Part shown: positions 26,948 to 34,836 of the stretch, piece after piece
How the letters are laid out: every line of letters begins with the position of its first letter
Position numbering within the stretch: the stretch's first letter is position 1
Translations under genes and position numbers: made by a program
The notes under the pieces: generated by a model
The model's input: only the letters and a program-made list of their open reading frames with translations
The model's database searches: none
Told to the model about the DNA's origin: nothing
From: Desulfuromonadales bacterium
GTDB taxonomy: Bacteria; Desulfobacterota; Desulfuromonadia; Geobacterales; Pseudopelobacteraceae
Assembly: GCA_013349405.1 (NCBI GenBank)
Contig: DUZS01000002.1
Span: 62,001-126,000, forward strand
Reading direction: 5' to 3'
Length of the DNA stretch: 64,000 bases

Positions 26948-27751
26948 ATGAATACCATAAATCTTCAACCAATTGGAGTTGTGCACTCCGTTAACAGCAA
27001 TTCGATGAAAGTGCCTCTTCAGGGAGGCGACGCGGTAATTGAACTCTTACCCCAATATGAAGGTGCCCTTGAGCGGATCGAGGAGAATTCTCATGTGTGG
27101 ATTCTCTCATGGTTTCACGAAGCCAGACGAGATGTCCTTACCAGAGCACCAACCAGAGTCAACCCCGATGCACCCAGCTATGGCGTTTTTGCCCTGAGAA
27201 CCCCGGCACGGCCAAACCCGATTGCCCTGACGCTCGTAGCCCTGGACCGTATAGAAGGGAATTGCCTCTATGTCAGCGGGCTTGATGCACTGGATGGCAC
27301 CTCGGTGCTGGATATCAAGCCTTATTATGAACAGGATATCGTCTTCTCACCCCGAACCTCCAAAATAACAGCATCAATCAGGGAGATGAGGAAGGCTTTT
27401 ATGGAAAAGGAAGCCATACGCCATCACCGTGAGAACTGTGACGATATGCGACTCGCCGTCAGAATGGCGCTGATTGCCGAAGAGCAGTTTGGTAAACTGA
27501 ATGATGATGAGATTCTGGTTGAAGTTAATGGGTCGAACTGTCTAGGGGATACTCTGCAGGGCATTTCCAGAGCGAGACTGGCAAATCCGCCGAGGTTTAA
27601 GTTCAGACATTCAGCCGATGTTATGAAAAGTACCTGGGTAAAAGGCAATAAAAGCGTTTGTTTGGAATTGAGAGATAAGGCCGATTTGGCTATTAGCGAA
27701 GACTTGGCGGATGAAGTGCTGTTCAGGATCGAAACGGTTATAAACCAGTAA
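26948..27751 (+). CDS. TrmO/TsaA-like methyltransferase domain with FmdE-like C-terminal part
   Basis: 267 residues. The N-terminal 145 residues match the TrmO (TsaA/VirR) fold: PIGVVHSV at the start, HVWILSWFHEA, GVFALRTPARPNPIALT and DALDGTSVLDIKPY. TrmO uses SAM to methylate t6A37 in tRNA-Thr. Residues 150-267 are extra and resemble the FmdE family, with a Cys in HHRENCDD and a second in NGSNCLGDTLQG; FmdE members occur with Mo/W formylmethanofuran dehydrogenases. This gene sits inside a Mo/W uptake operon, 11 bases after the periplasmic protein. A second, single-domain copy is at 60124. A metal- or cofactor-related SAM-dependent role is an inference. Confidence 0.75.
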   Translation: MNTINLQPIGVVHSVNSNSMKVPLQGGDAVIELLPQYEGALERIEENSHVWILSWFHEARRDVLTRAPTRVNPDAPSYGVFALRTPARPNPIALTLVALDRIEGNCLYVSGLDALDGTSVLDIKPYYEQDIVFSPRTSKITASIREMRKAFMEKEAIRHHRENCDDMRLAVRMALIAEEQFGKLNDDEILVEVNGSNCLGDTLQGISRARLANPPRFKFRHSADVMKSTWVKGNKSVCLELRDKADLAISEDLADEVLFRIETVINQ

Positions 27752-27810
27752 CTCTTTTCCCCTATCAATTTATTTCAACCTGTTATAAATAAGTGGCTCT
27801 TTGCTGCGAA
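27751..27810 (+). promoter_or_regulatory. Conserved AT-rich motif upstream of tupC, copy 1
   Basis: CTCTTTTCCCCTATCAATTT followed by ATTTCAACCTGTTATAAAT. Closely similar blocks occur at 57053-57100 and, in part, at 60625-60660. It contains TATAAA and a GTTATA half-site like those in ModE operators. It is likely the promoter/operator of the tupC - storage protein unit. Confidence 0.5.
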
Positions 27811-27847
27811 AGTAACAAATCAGATACTGCCAGCAACAGGAGAAATC

Positions 27848-27901
27848 ATGGCTCTAATCTTAGGCGACAAAATGACGGTACAGCAGATGGGACACCATTG
27901 A
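27848..27901 (+). CDS. 17-residue leader ORF overlapping the tupC start
   Basis: CAGGAGAAATC precedes an ATG and the short frame encodes MALILGDKMTVQQMGHH, with its TGA overlapping the tupC ATG (TGATG). Translational coupling is the likely role. It could also be the stub of a lost upstream gene such as the missing permease. Confidence 0.4.
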   Translation: MALILGDKMTVQQMGHH

Positions 27902-28995
27902 TGACCGACTCCACGCCACTCCTGGAGGTACGGGACCTGATCGTCGCACGGGGGGGAGTCGAGGTTGTCCGCGTCCCGTCGTTCTCCCTTAAAGAGCATG
28001 AAACCATGGCGCTGATCGGCCCGAACGGCTCCGGAAAATCGAGCTTTATGCTCAGCCTGGCGTGCCTGCTCCGCCCCACGTCCGGTGAGATCATCTTCAG
28101 AGGCGAGCCACTTAATTATGACGGCGGTGAGACCGCATTCCGGCGTAAGATTGCCATGGTCTTTCAGGAACCGCTCCTCTTTGACACCACTGTGTATGAG
28201 AACGTTGCTGCCGGCCTGAAGATCAGGAGGGTTCCCGTCCAGGAAATCCGCACGCGAGTTGACACTTGTATGGAGCGTTTCAAAATACCTCACCTGGCCG
28301 AACGGTCGGCGCGCAAGCTCTCCGGTGGTGAAGCGCAACGAACCAGCCTGGCACGGGCCTTTGCAACAGATCCTGAAGTGATTTTACTCGATGAACCATT
28401 CGCGGCTCTCGACCCACCGACTCGTCAGGCTCTTATAGAGGATCTGGAGCGGGTTCTGCGTGAGTCAGGTACGACAGCGATCATCACCACCCACGACCAG
28501 ACAGAAGCGCTCAGACTGGCTGACCGGATGGCAGTGATGCAAAATGGCACTATTGTCCAGGCGGGCATCCCTTCGAATGTGATGGGTGAACCGGTGAATG
28601 AATTCGTTGCCTCCTTCGTCGGCATGGAGAATATTTTCACCGGCACCGTCAGCGAAGTGACTAGCGGGCTGCTCTCGCTGACAATTGGAACTCAGAAAAT
28701 GGAGATATCCGGTAAAGGTTCTTTAGGGGAGAGCGTAACTTTTTGTATCCATCCTGAGCATGTGCTGATAACCTCCAGTGATCCTGACCGGCAGACCAGT
28801 GCCCGCAATGTTTTTTCAGGGACGGTGGTCAAGATCGTTCCTTTCGGCCTGTACAACAAGGTCTATCTTGACTGCGGTTTCGTGCTGGTTGCCGCAGTGA
28901 CCAACCAGTCGCTTGAAGAGTTACGGCTGCAGACAGGCAGCATGGTTTATGCATTGATGAAAGCAACTGCAGTACATCAGTTCCGCAAGGGTTGA
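27901..28995 (+). CDS. tupC: Tungstate/molybdate ABC transporter ATPase, TupC/WtpC type
   Basis: 364 residues from the ATG at 27901, which overlaps the stop of a 17-codon leader frame. Walker A GPNGSGKSS, Q-loop VFQEPLL, signature KLSGGEAQRTSLARA, Walker B VILLDEPFAALD and H-loop TTHDQ. Residues about 240-364 form a TOBE-like C-terminal domain (VGMENIFTGTVSEV, VVKIVPFGLYNKV) as in oxyanion importers. It would power a TupB-type permease, which is absent here. It is followed by the Mo-storage protein gene. A fragment of a second copy of this gene survives at 57144-57199. Confidence 0.85.
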   Translation: MTDSTPLLEVRDLIVARGGVEVVRVPSFSLKEHETMALIGPNGSGKSSFMLSLACLLRPTSGEIIFRGEPLNYDGGETAFRRKIAMVFQEPLLFDTTVYENVAAGLKIRRVPVQEIRTRVDTCMERFKIPHLAERSARKLSGGEAQRTSLARAFATDPEVILLDEPFAALDPPTRQALIEDLERVLRESGTTAIITTHDQTEALRLADRMAVMQNGTIVQAGIPSNVMGEPVNEFVASFVGMENIFTGTVSEVTSGLLSLTIGTQKMEISGKGSLGESVTFCIHPEHVLITSSDPDRQTSARNVFSGTVVKIVPFGLYNKVYLDCGFVLVAAVTNQSLEELRLQTGSMVYALMKATAVHQFRKG

Positions 28996-29035
28996 TTCTC
29001 GAACTCATTATAATCACCAGGTAAAGGAGAGTACG

Positions 29036-29842
29036 ATGCCCCATCGACATGAAGTTAATAACAAATTTCAGGGTGAAACCCTTGTCCGTAAAGGGCTTAT
29101 GCGACAACAGCATGACACGCCCACGCTCAGACTCGTTCCTGAGTTGAATGTCGTCAAGATCGGTGGCCATGGGGCAATCGACTACGGTCGCGAAGTGGTT
29201 ATGCCACTCATGGAAGAGATCGGTGAACTGTCGAAACAGTATAAAATGCTGGTCGTCACCGGTGGCGGCGTCAGGGTCCGCCACATCCTTGACATAGGCA
29301 TTGACCTCGGCATGCCGACCGGCGTTCTCGCCGAACTTGCCGGTAAGATCAGCGAGCAGAACGCGGTAATTGTTACCCTGCTCCTCTCCAAATGGGGTGG
29401 ATCACGGATAAAGACCGGCGACCTCCTCGACCTGCCGACTCTGCTGCACCTCGGACTGCTGCCTGTCGTTCATGGCACGCCTCCGTACGGCCTCTTCGAA
29501 CATCCGCCGGCAATGGGACTAATCCCCCCGCACCGCACCGACACCGGTGCGCTTCTGATGGCTGATGTCCTTGGCGCAAAGAGCTGCATCCTGGTCAAGA
29601 ACGTCGACGGACTTTTTACCGAAGATCCACATGTCAACCCGAAAGCGGAATTGATCGAGGAGATCACTGCCGATGATTTGATCAAACTGGACATGGAGGA
29701 TATGGTACTCGAACGCAAGATGCTCCACCTCCTGCGTGATACGGTAAACGTGAAAGAAATACGGATCGTCAACGGCCACAAACGTGGCAACATTGAACGG
29801 GCGATCCGGGGTGAGAAGGTCGGTACCGTAATACGGGCATAA
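29036..29842 (+). CDS. mosB: Molybdenum/tungsten storage protein subunit (MosB-like)
   Basis: 268 residues of the amino-acid-kinase fold, closest to MoSto subunits: VVKIGGHGAIDYGR near residue 42, VVTGGGVRVRHILDIG, LGMPTGVLAELAGKISEQNA, GTPPYGLFEHPPAMGLIPPHRTDTG and LVKNVDGLFTEDPHVNP. Azotobacter MoSto is a heterohexamer of MosA and MosB that packs polyoxomolybdate or tungstate clusters using ATP. Only one subunit gene is visible here, so a homo-oligomer or a distant partner is implied. GGAGAGTACG precedes the ATG. Its place behind a tungstate-type ATPase and before a small acidic protein supports metal storage rather than UMP kinase activity. Confidence 0.85.
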   Translation: MPHRHEVNNKFQGETLVRKGLMRQQHDTPTLRLVPELNVVKIGGHGAIDYGREVVMPLMEEIGELSKQYKMLVVTGGGVRVRHILDIGIDLGMPTGVLAELAGKISEQNAVIVTLLLSKWGGSRIKTGDLLDLPTLLHLGLLPVVHGTPPYGLFEHPPAMGLIPPHRTDTGALLMADVLGAKSCILVKNVDGLFTEDPHVNPKAELIEEITADDLIKLDMEDMVLERKMLHLLRDTVNVKEIRIVNGHKRGNIERAIRGEKVGTVIRA

Positions 29843-29934
29843 TTCTGTAGAAACGCTGAAAAGGGTGTTATACTGTAGCCTGCAAACGAACGCCTCACCG
29901 CTTTGGGAGGAAATCAGAAAAGGGGGTAAGTATC

Positions 29935-30171
29935 ATGTCAGGAAAAATCTTTTACCGGCAGAGAACAAAGATGCAGGATGGAGCACGGCAGCCGCGTTAT
30001 GCCCTGGTAGCTGTGGCGGATCTCGATCTCAAGGTCTACGGTCAGCACTTGCGGATGAGCGAGTTGAAGCATATCGCAGAAGCGGTTGGCGCAGAGTTGA
30101 TTGAACTGGCGCGGGGACCGAAGCATCAGGAAGAAGATGAAGATATAGAGGTTGATAAAGGTCATGCTTAA
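29935..30171 (+). CDS. Small protein after the storage protein gene
   Basis: 78 residues with a ribosome site (GGGGGTAAG). The centre reads RYALVAVADLDLKVYGQHLR and the tail is acidic (HQEEDEDIEV). I do not recognise a family. A decayed copy of its tail is fused to a tupC fragment at 57198-57240, showing that this gene travelled with tupC and the storage protein in an earlier duplication. It may be a partner or regulator of metal storage (inference). Confidence 0.65.
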   Translation: MSGKIFYRQRTKMQDGARQPRYALVAVADLDLKVYGQHLRMSELKHIAEAVGAELIELARGPKHQEEDEDIEVDKGHA

Positions 30172-30206
30172 TGCTGACGAAAGTATGTAGCAGAGAGTAG
30201 CAAAAT

Positions 30207-30237
30207 GGGGGGGCGTTGCTAAACGCTCCCTTTTATG
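30207..30237 (+). terminator. Intrinsic terminator closing the Mo/W uptake and storage operon
   Basis: GGGGGCGTT and AACGCTCCC pair around GCTA, followed by TTTT. It lies 36 bases after the last small gene and before the convergent regulator. Confidence 0.8.
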
Positions 30238-30314
30238 TAGTAATTGTGAGCTGGCATGGCATTTGGTGGAGCACTTCTGCAATACCCACATCACGAAAAC
30301 CATCTTGATTTGCA

Positions 30315-32282
30315 TCAACTCTCCGTCATTAACCCTCGTAATTTTCTATAGAGTGTGCTTCTACCGACACCTAATTTCCGTGCCGTTGCAGCGATATTCC
30401 CTCCATTACGGTCAAGCGCCGAAGAGATATGGCGCGCCTCGGCGTCTGACAACAACGAATCATTACTTGCGGGTGATGGTTTGCCACACACATTCGCACT
30501 ATGCTTTCCCTGACCAGACTGCTCCATAAAATCCTCTGAAAGCTCATCAACTGTTATCTCATGTCCATCTCCAAGCAGCGCCACAGCGGTTCTGAGAACA
30601 TTGTGCATCTGGCGGATATTGCCGGGCCAGGGGTGATTTGTAAAGATTTTCCGGACTTCAGGGCTTAGTGTGACCGTCCGATCTGCGCCAACAATGTCTC
30701 CGAGTATTTTCAGGGAGAGCGCTATTCTGTCCTCTCTCTCTCTCAAACTTGGCAAAGTGAGCAGCAGGCCGTTGAGACGGTAATAGAGATCTTCACGGAA
30801 AGTTCCGGCAGTCACAGCATCCCGAACACGCCGGTTCGTTGCACAAACCACCGACAACTCGACCTGGAAGCTTCCGGTGCCTCCAAGCGGCGACACCATC
30901 TGATCCTGCAAGACCCGCAACAGTCGCGCCTGAAGCGGGAGCGGCATTTCTCCGATTTCGTCAAGGAACAGAGTCCCTTTGTCCGCCTCCCTGATTTTAC
31001 CGATATGTCCTTTGCGCTTTGCCCCTGTAAAGGCCCCTTCCTGGTAGCCGAAGAGCTCGGATTCGATCAGTCCTTCCGGTATCGAGGCGCAGTTTACCGG
31101 CACAAACGGGCCGTTTTTGCGCGGTCCCGCCATATGCAGAGCACGGGCAAACAGCTCTTTGCCGGTGCCTGACTCCCCTTCAATCATGATCGGGATGTCA
31201 TGTCCGACGACTTTGAGAGCTTTGGCGATCAAAGTCTGCATTTTACGGTCACCCAGTTCCAGCTCATTCAGCAATGCCTGCTTTTCTGCAGCGTTTGGCT
31301 GCGGGATTTTTGCTTTTGACGCCGGTGTGATGATGGGCAGAAATGTAACGGGGGAAATTGCGGTTCCCGGCCAGACCCTGCCGTAGACGTCGGCACCGGA
31401 TTGCAGTTGAAGTTTCAGAAGCGGATGGTGCTGAAAACGGATCTGTTCAAACAGTTTCGGCAACCCGAGCCTGAACAGAGATGCGAAGCTATGACCGGCC
31501 ATCCTGAATCTGTCCAGCCCGAACTGTAGAAGCGCACAGCGATTGGCTGCAATGAAGTCTCCCTGCGGAGTAAAAACCGCTATGCCCTCATAGAGTGTGC
31601 CGATGAACTCAGGCTTGAGATGAAAGCTGATAACGATGTCGTTGGGAAAATGAGGGGCGAACATCTGATTTTCAATGATCTGAGCCGACAGCCGCACCAG
31701 CGCCAATGTATGCTGCTGGTGACTGCGGTAGTCACCTGAAACGTCGAGCGCACCGAGAACAGCCCCCCGGGGATCAAAGATGGGAGTGGCTGAACAGCTC
31801 AGAAAGCGGTTCTTGTCAATGTAGTGCTCGCTGCTGTGGACCTGGACCGGCAACTGTTCCTCCAGAGCCGTACCGACGGCATTTGTGCCATTGACACTTT
31901 CAGACCAGATGCCTCCCGGTTTCAGGTAGACTTTCTGTGCCTGGCCGACAAAATTCGGATCACCAATGGAATGGAGTATGACTCCGGTACTGTCAGCCAA
32001 CAGAACCATGCTGGAAGTGCCGCAGATCTCATGATACAGATTCTCCATCACCGGTTGGGAGCGGAGCAACAGGGAGTTGTTTTTATCGCGGCGTTCCATC
32101 AGGTCATAGCGAGGGGTGCATCGGGACTCACCCCGTTCCATTCCGATGCCGCGTTCTGCTGAACGCTGCCACGAGCGGATAATCGTATCGCTGACAATTC
32201 CGGACGGAATTATCCCCTGCGACAAAAACTCCTCTCGGGCATTTCGGATTGGATCAAGACTTTCTGTGACAGATTTTCTCAT
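30315..32282 (-). CDS. Sigma-54-dependent activator, AcoR type
   Basis: 655 residues: an N-terminal GAF-type sensor (about 60-215), a PAS-like segment (about 220-310), the AAA+ domain (about 340-560) with Walker A GESGTGKE, the sigma-54 contact loop GAFTGA intact, Walker B TLFLDEIG, and a C-terminal Fis-type helix-turn-helix (NIAATARKLGVGRSTLYRKL). It lacks a receiver domain, as in AcoR, which responds directly to acetoin or alcohol-derived ligands. It is divergent from the aldehyde dehydrogenase at 32666, whose promoter has a -24/-12 site, so it very probably activates that operon and the MOP module behind it. Confidence 0.92.
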   Translation of the reverse strand: MRKSVTESLDPIRNAREEFLSQGIIPSGIVSDTIIRSWQRSAERGIGMERGESRCTPRYDLMERRDKNNSLLLRSQPVMENLYHEICGTSSMVLLADSTGVILHSIGDPNFVGQAQKVYLKPGGIWSESVNGTNAVGTALEEQLPVQVHSSEHYIDKNRFLSCSATPIFDPRGAVLGALDVSGDYRSHQQHTLALVRLSAQIIENQMFAPHFPNDIVISFHLKPEFIGTLYEGIAVFTPQGDFIAANRCALLQFGLDRFRMAGHSFASLFRLGLPKLFEQIRFQHHPLLKLQLQSGADVYGRVWPGTAISPVTFLPIITPASKAKIPQPNAAEKQALLNELELGDRKMQTLIAKALKVVGHDIPIMIEGESGTGKELFARALHMAGPRKNGPFVPVNCASIPEGLIESELFGYQEGAFTGAKRKGHIGKIREADKGTLFLDEIGEMPLPLQARLLRVLQDQMVSPLGGTGSFQVELSVVCATNRRVRDAVTAGTFREDLYYRLNGLLLTLPSLREREDRIALSLKILGDIVGADRTVTLSPEVRKIFTNHPWPGNIRQMHNVLRTAVALLGDGHEITVDELSEDFMEQSGQGKHSANVCGKPSPASNDSLLSDAEARHISSALDRNGGNIAATARKLGVGRSTLYRKLRGLMTES

Positions 32283-32586
32283 CGGTACTCCATGAAACTA
32301 CGTTATGAATTACTGTAGCCGATTTAACTACCGCTCTACCTGCAGACAACATTTGCTACATCTGTGCCAACGATTCTACATTACCACGTTTTATTTTGGC
32401 ACACAATAATTTTAGGCATGTTTCATTCTGGCACACTTTCCTCCATAGCATTAGTCACATTCTTTGTCTCTCCGTGCAAAACTATCCGCATCATTACTCC
32501 GTTCCAAGCCGTAACTGTCTAATTGTTATCACATTACAATTCCTGCCGGAATACACTCACGCTAAAATATAATAATGTTTCTACGC

Positions 32587-32603
32587 TTGGCACACACACT
32601 GCT
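32587..32603 (+). promoter_or_regulatory. Sigma-54 promoter for the aldehyde dehydrogenase/MOP module
   Basis: TTGGCACACACACTGCT has GG and GC exactly 10 bases apart with a consensus TTGGCAC block. Two further TTGGCAC/CTGGCAC-like words lie upstream (about 32396 and 32440) in the 300-base divergent region, where activator sites are expected. Confidence 0.8.
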
Positions 32604-32665
32604 TTTAGTATCAATCTATTATGCTGAACAGATGTTCGGCGCATTCAATTTCCAGGGAGGGTATC

Positions 32666-34186
32666 ATGATTTACGCATTACCAGGACAAACCGGAGCAAA
32701 GATTCTCTACAAAGCAAGGTACGAAAACTTTATCGGCGGCGCGTGGGTAGCTCCGGCCAAAGGTGAGTATTTTGAAGTGCTCACACCGATTACCGGCAAA
32801 ACCTATACTACGGTAGCCCGCTCAGGTGCCGAAGATATTGAGCTGGCGCTTGATGCCGCTCATGCTGCTGCCGATGCGTGGGGGAAAACTCCCGCCGCTG
32901 ATCGCGCCAATGTGCTGCTCAAGATTGCCGATCGAATCGAAGCCAATCTGGAGTTACTCGCATATGCGGAAACCGTGGATAACGGCAAGCCGATCCGTGA
33001 AACCCTCAACGCCGACATCCCTTTGACCGTAGATCATTTCCGCTATTTTGCCGGCTGCCTGCGCGCTCAGGAAGGGGGGCTCAGCGAAATCGATGAGCAT
33101 ACGGTTGCCTATCATTTTCAGGAGCCATTGGGCGTTGTCGGCCAGATCATTCCCTGGAACTTCCCGATTCTGATGGCGGCCTGGAAACTGGCCCCCGCCA
33201 TCGGCGCCGGCAACTGTGTAGTGCTGAAGCCTGCTGAATCAACTCCCATCAGTATCCTTATTCTGGCTGAATTGATCGCCGACCTGCTCCCTCCAGGCGT
33301 CCTGAACATCGTCAACGGCTATGGCCGCGAAGCCGGCATGCCGCTGGCAACGAGCCGCCGCATCGCCAAGATAGCTTTTACCGGTTCGACCGCAACAGGA
33401 CGTGTCATCGCCCAGGCAGCAGCAACAAGCCTGATTCCGGCAACCCTGGAGCTGGGCGGAAAATCGCCCAACATCTTCTTCCCCGATGTTATGCAGGCCG
33501 ACGACGATTTCCTCGACAAGGCGATTGAGGGCATGGTGCTGTTTGCCTTCAACCAAGGCGAAGTCTGCACTTGCCCATCCCGTGCCCTGATTCATGAATC
33601 CATCTATGATCGCTTCATGGAGCGGGTGCTTGCTCGTGTTGCACTTATCAAGCAAGGTAATCCACTTGATACAGACACCATGATCGGTGCTCAGGCATCC
33701 GTGGAGCAGATGAATAAAATCATGTCCTATCTGGAAGTAGGCCGTCAGGAAGGTGCCCAATTGCTGACCGGTGGCGACAGAACCCATCTTGATGGCGAGT
33801 TGGGTGGCGGTTATTACATCCAGCCGACCCTGTTCAAAGGGCACAACAAGATGCGCATCTTCCAGGAAGAAATTTTCGGACCGGTGCTGGCTGTGACAAC
33901 GTTCAAGGATGAAGCGGAAGCTTTGGAACTGGCCAACGACACCCCCTACGGACTCGGTGCCGGCGTATGGAGCCGCGATGGCAGTACTGCCTATCGCATG
34001 GGGCGCGCCATCAAAGCGGGTCGAGTCTGGACCAACTGCTACCACGCCTACCCGGCCCATGCGACTTTTGGTGGATATAAAGAGTCCGGCATCGGCCGTG
34101 AAACCCACAAAATGATGCTCGATCACTATCAGCAGACCAAGAATCTGCTCGTCAGCTATAGCCCAAAGGCGCTCGGTTTCTTTTAA
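32666..34186 (+). CDS. Aldehyde dehydrogenase, AcoD/ExaC type
   Basis: 506 residues from the ATG at 32666 (GGGAGGG 4-5 bases upstream); the longer frame from 32621 has no ribosome site. The start [12 protein letters not shown] and [15 protein letters not shown] are typical of the acetaldehyde dehydrogenases AcoD and ExaC. Catalytic residues: Glu in LELGGKSPN and Cys in [27 protein letters not shown] follows. It oxidises acetaldehyde-like aldehydes with NAD. It has a sigma-54 promoter and a divergent AcoR-type activator, and begins the run leading to the MOP enzyme. The end ([14 protein letters not shown]) matches the family. Confidence 0.93.
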   Translation: MIYALPGQTGAKILYKARYENFIGGAWVAPAKGEYFEVLTPITGKTYTTVARSGAEDIELALDAAHAAADAWGKTPAADRANVLLKIADRIEANLELLAYAETVDNGKPIRETLNADIPLTVDHFRYFAGCLRAQEGGLSEIDEHTVAYHFQEPLGVVGQIIPWNFPILMAAWKLAPAIGAGNCVVLKPAESTPISILILAELIADLLPPGVLNIVNGYGREAGMPLATSRRIAKIAFTGSTATGRVIAQAAATSLIPATLELGGKSPNIFFPDVMQADDDFLDKAIEGMVLFAFNQGEVCTCPSRALIHESIYDRFMERVLARVALIKQGNPLDTDTMIGAQASVEQMNKIMSYLEVGRQEGAQLLTGGDRTHLDGELGGGYYIQPTLFKGHNKMRIFQEEIFGPVLAVTTFKDEAEALELANDTPYGLGAGVWSRDGSTAYRMGRAIKAGRVWTNCYHAYPAHATFGGYKESGIGRETHKMMLDHYQQTKNLLVSYSPKALGFF

Positions 34187-34236
34187 TAGGCACGGTAACT
34201 ATAGAATGAATAACCAGAACAAAACGAGGTGACAGT

Positions 34237-34407
34237 GTGGCTCAGGTAACATGTGCAATATGCGGCGATTCAGCCGATTCAGAAGACTATCGTGTCAAGC
34301 AGTGTACCGAATGCGGCTCATGGTTCTGCTACCTGCATCTGGGGCAGTACAAATCCCAATGCACACCCTGTAAAACCTACACACTCAAGAACTGTTACGG
34401 GAGGTAG
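34237..34407 (+). CDS. Small Cys-rich protein, double zinc-ribbon-like
   Basis: 56 residues from a GTG start with GAGGTG upstream. Ten Cys occur, most in pairs: CAIC, CTEC, FC, CTPC. The pattern is treble-clef or FYVE-like. It lies 50 bases after the aldehyde dehydrogenase and 3 bases before the NifX-like gene, so it is in the operon. A metal-binding or scaffold role is possible; I recognise no named family. Confidence 0.65.
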   Translation: MAQVTCAICGDSADSEDYRVKQCTECGSWFCYLHLGQYKSQCTPCKTYTLKNCYGR

Positions 34408-34410
34408 ATA

Positions 34411-34806
34411 ATGAAAGTATGTTTTCCCGCCATCGCTGACGCTGGAATGGTAAGCGAAATTTATGGACATTTCGCCTCGGCGCCACTCTTTGTAATCATC
34501 GATACGGATACCGGCATAAGCAGCGCAATTGCCAATTGTGACCGTGAAAACCCCTACGCCGGATGCAATCCGTTCAGTGCCCTCACGGGACAGCAACTTG
34601 ACGGGATCGTCGTCGGTGGCATCGGTGATGATTCGCTCCGGATCATGAACATGTGCGGTTTCACGGTTCACCAGGCAATATCTGCATCTGTTGCTGAAAA
34701 CGTGGCGCTGTTTTCAAATGGCACGTTGCAGGAAATGGCAGTTATGCAGAGTCATCTTGAAGGGCGCTGCAGCAACAACGAAAGTGGCTGCAACTGCAGC
34801 CACTGA
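34411..34806 (+). CDS. NifX/NafY-type FeMo-cofactor-binding-family protein
   Basis: 131 residues of the dinitrogenase iron-molybdenum cofactor biosynthesis family: KVCFPAIADAG at the start, YGHFASAPLFVIID, DGIVVGGIGDDSL in the middle. The C-terminal tail is Cys/His-rich (CSNNESGCNCSH). Family members bind Fe-S-Mo clusters or act as carriers. There are no nitrogenase genes here, and the neighbours are MoeA-like and MOP genes, so a carrier role for Mo or a cofactor precursor during MOP maturation is inferred. Confidence 0.85.
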   Translation: MKVCFPAIADAGMVSEIYGHFASAPLFVIIDTDTGISSAIANCDRENPYAGCNPFSALTGQQLDGIVVGGIGDDSLRIMNMCGFTVHQAISASVAENVALFSNGTLQEMAVMQSHLEGRCSNNESGCNCSH

Positions 34807-34836
34807 ACATTATGAATATAAAAGGGGAGACCGATT

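Noticed and set aside
29036-29842. Reading the storage protein as UMP kinase or acetylglutamate kinase
   Set aside because: The PPYGLFEHPP/IPPHRTD region and LGMPTGVLAEL match MoSto subunits, and the neighbours concern Mo/W.
33239-34126. 295-codon minus-strand open frame
   Set aside because: Antisense shadow of the AcoD-type aldehyde dehydrogenase, with no family features.
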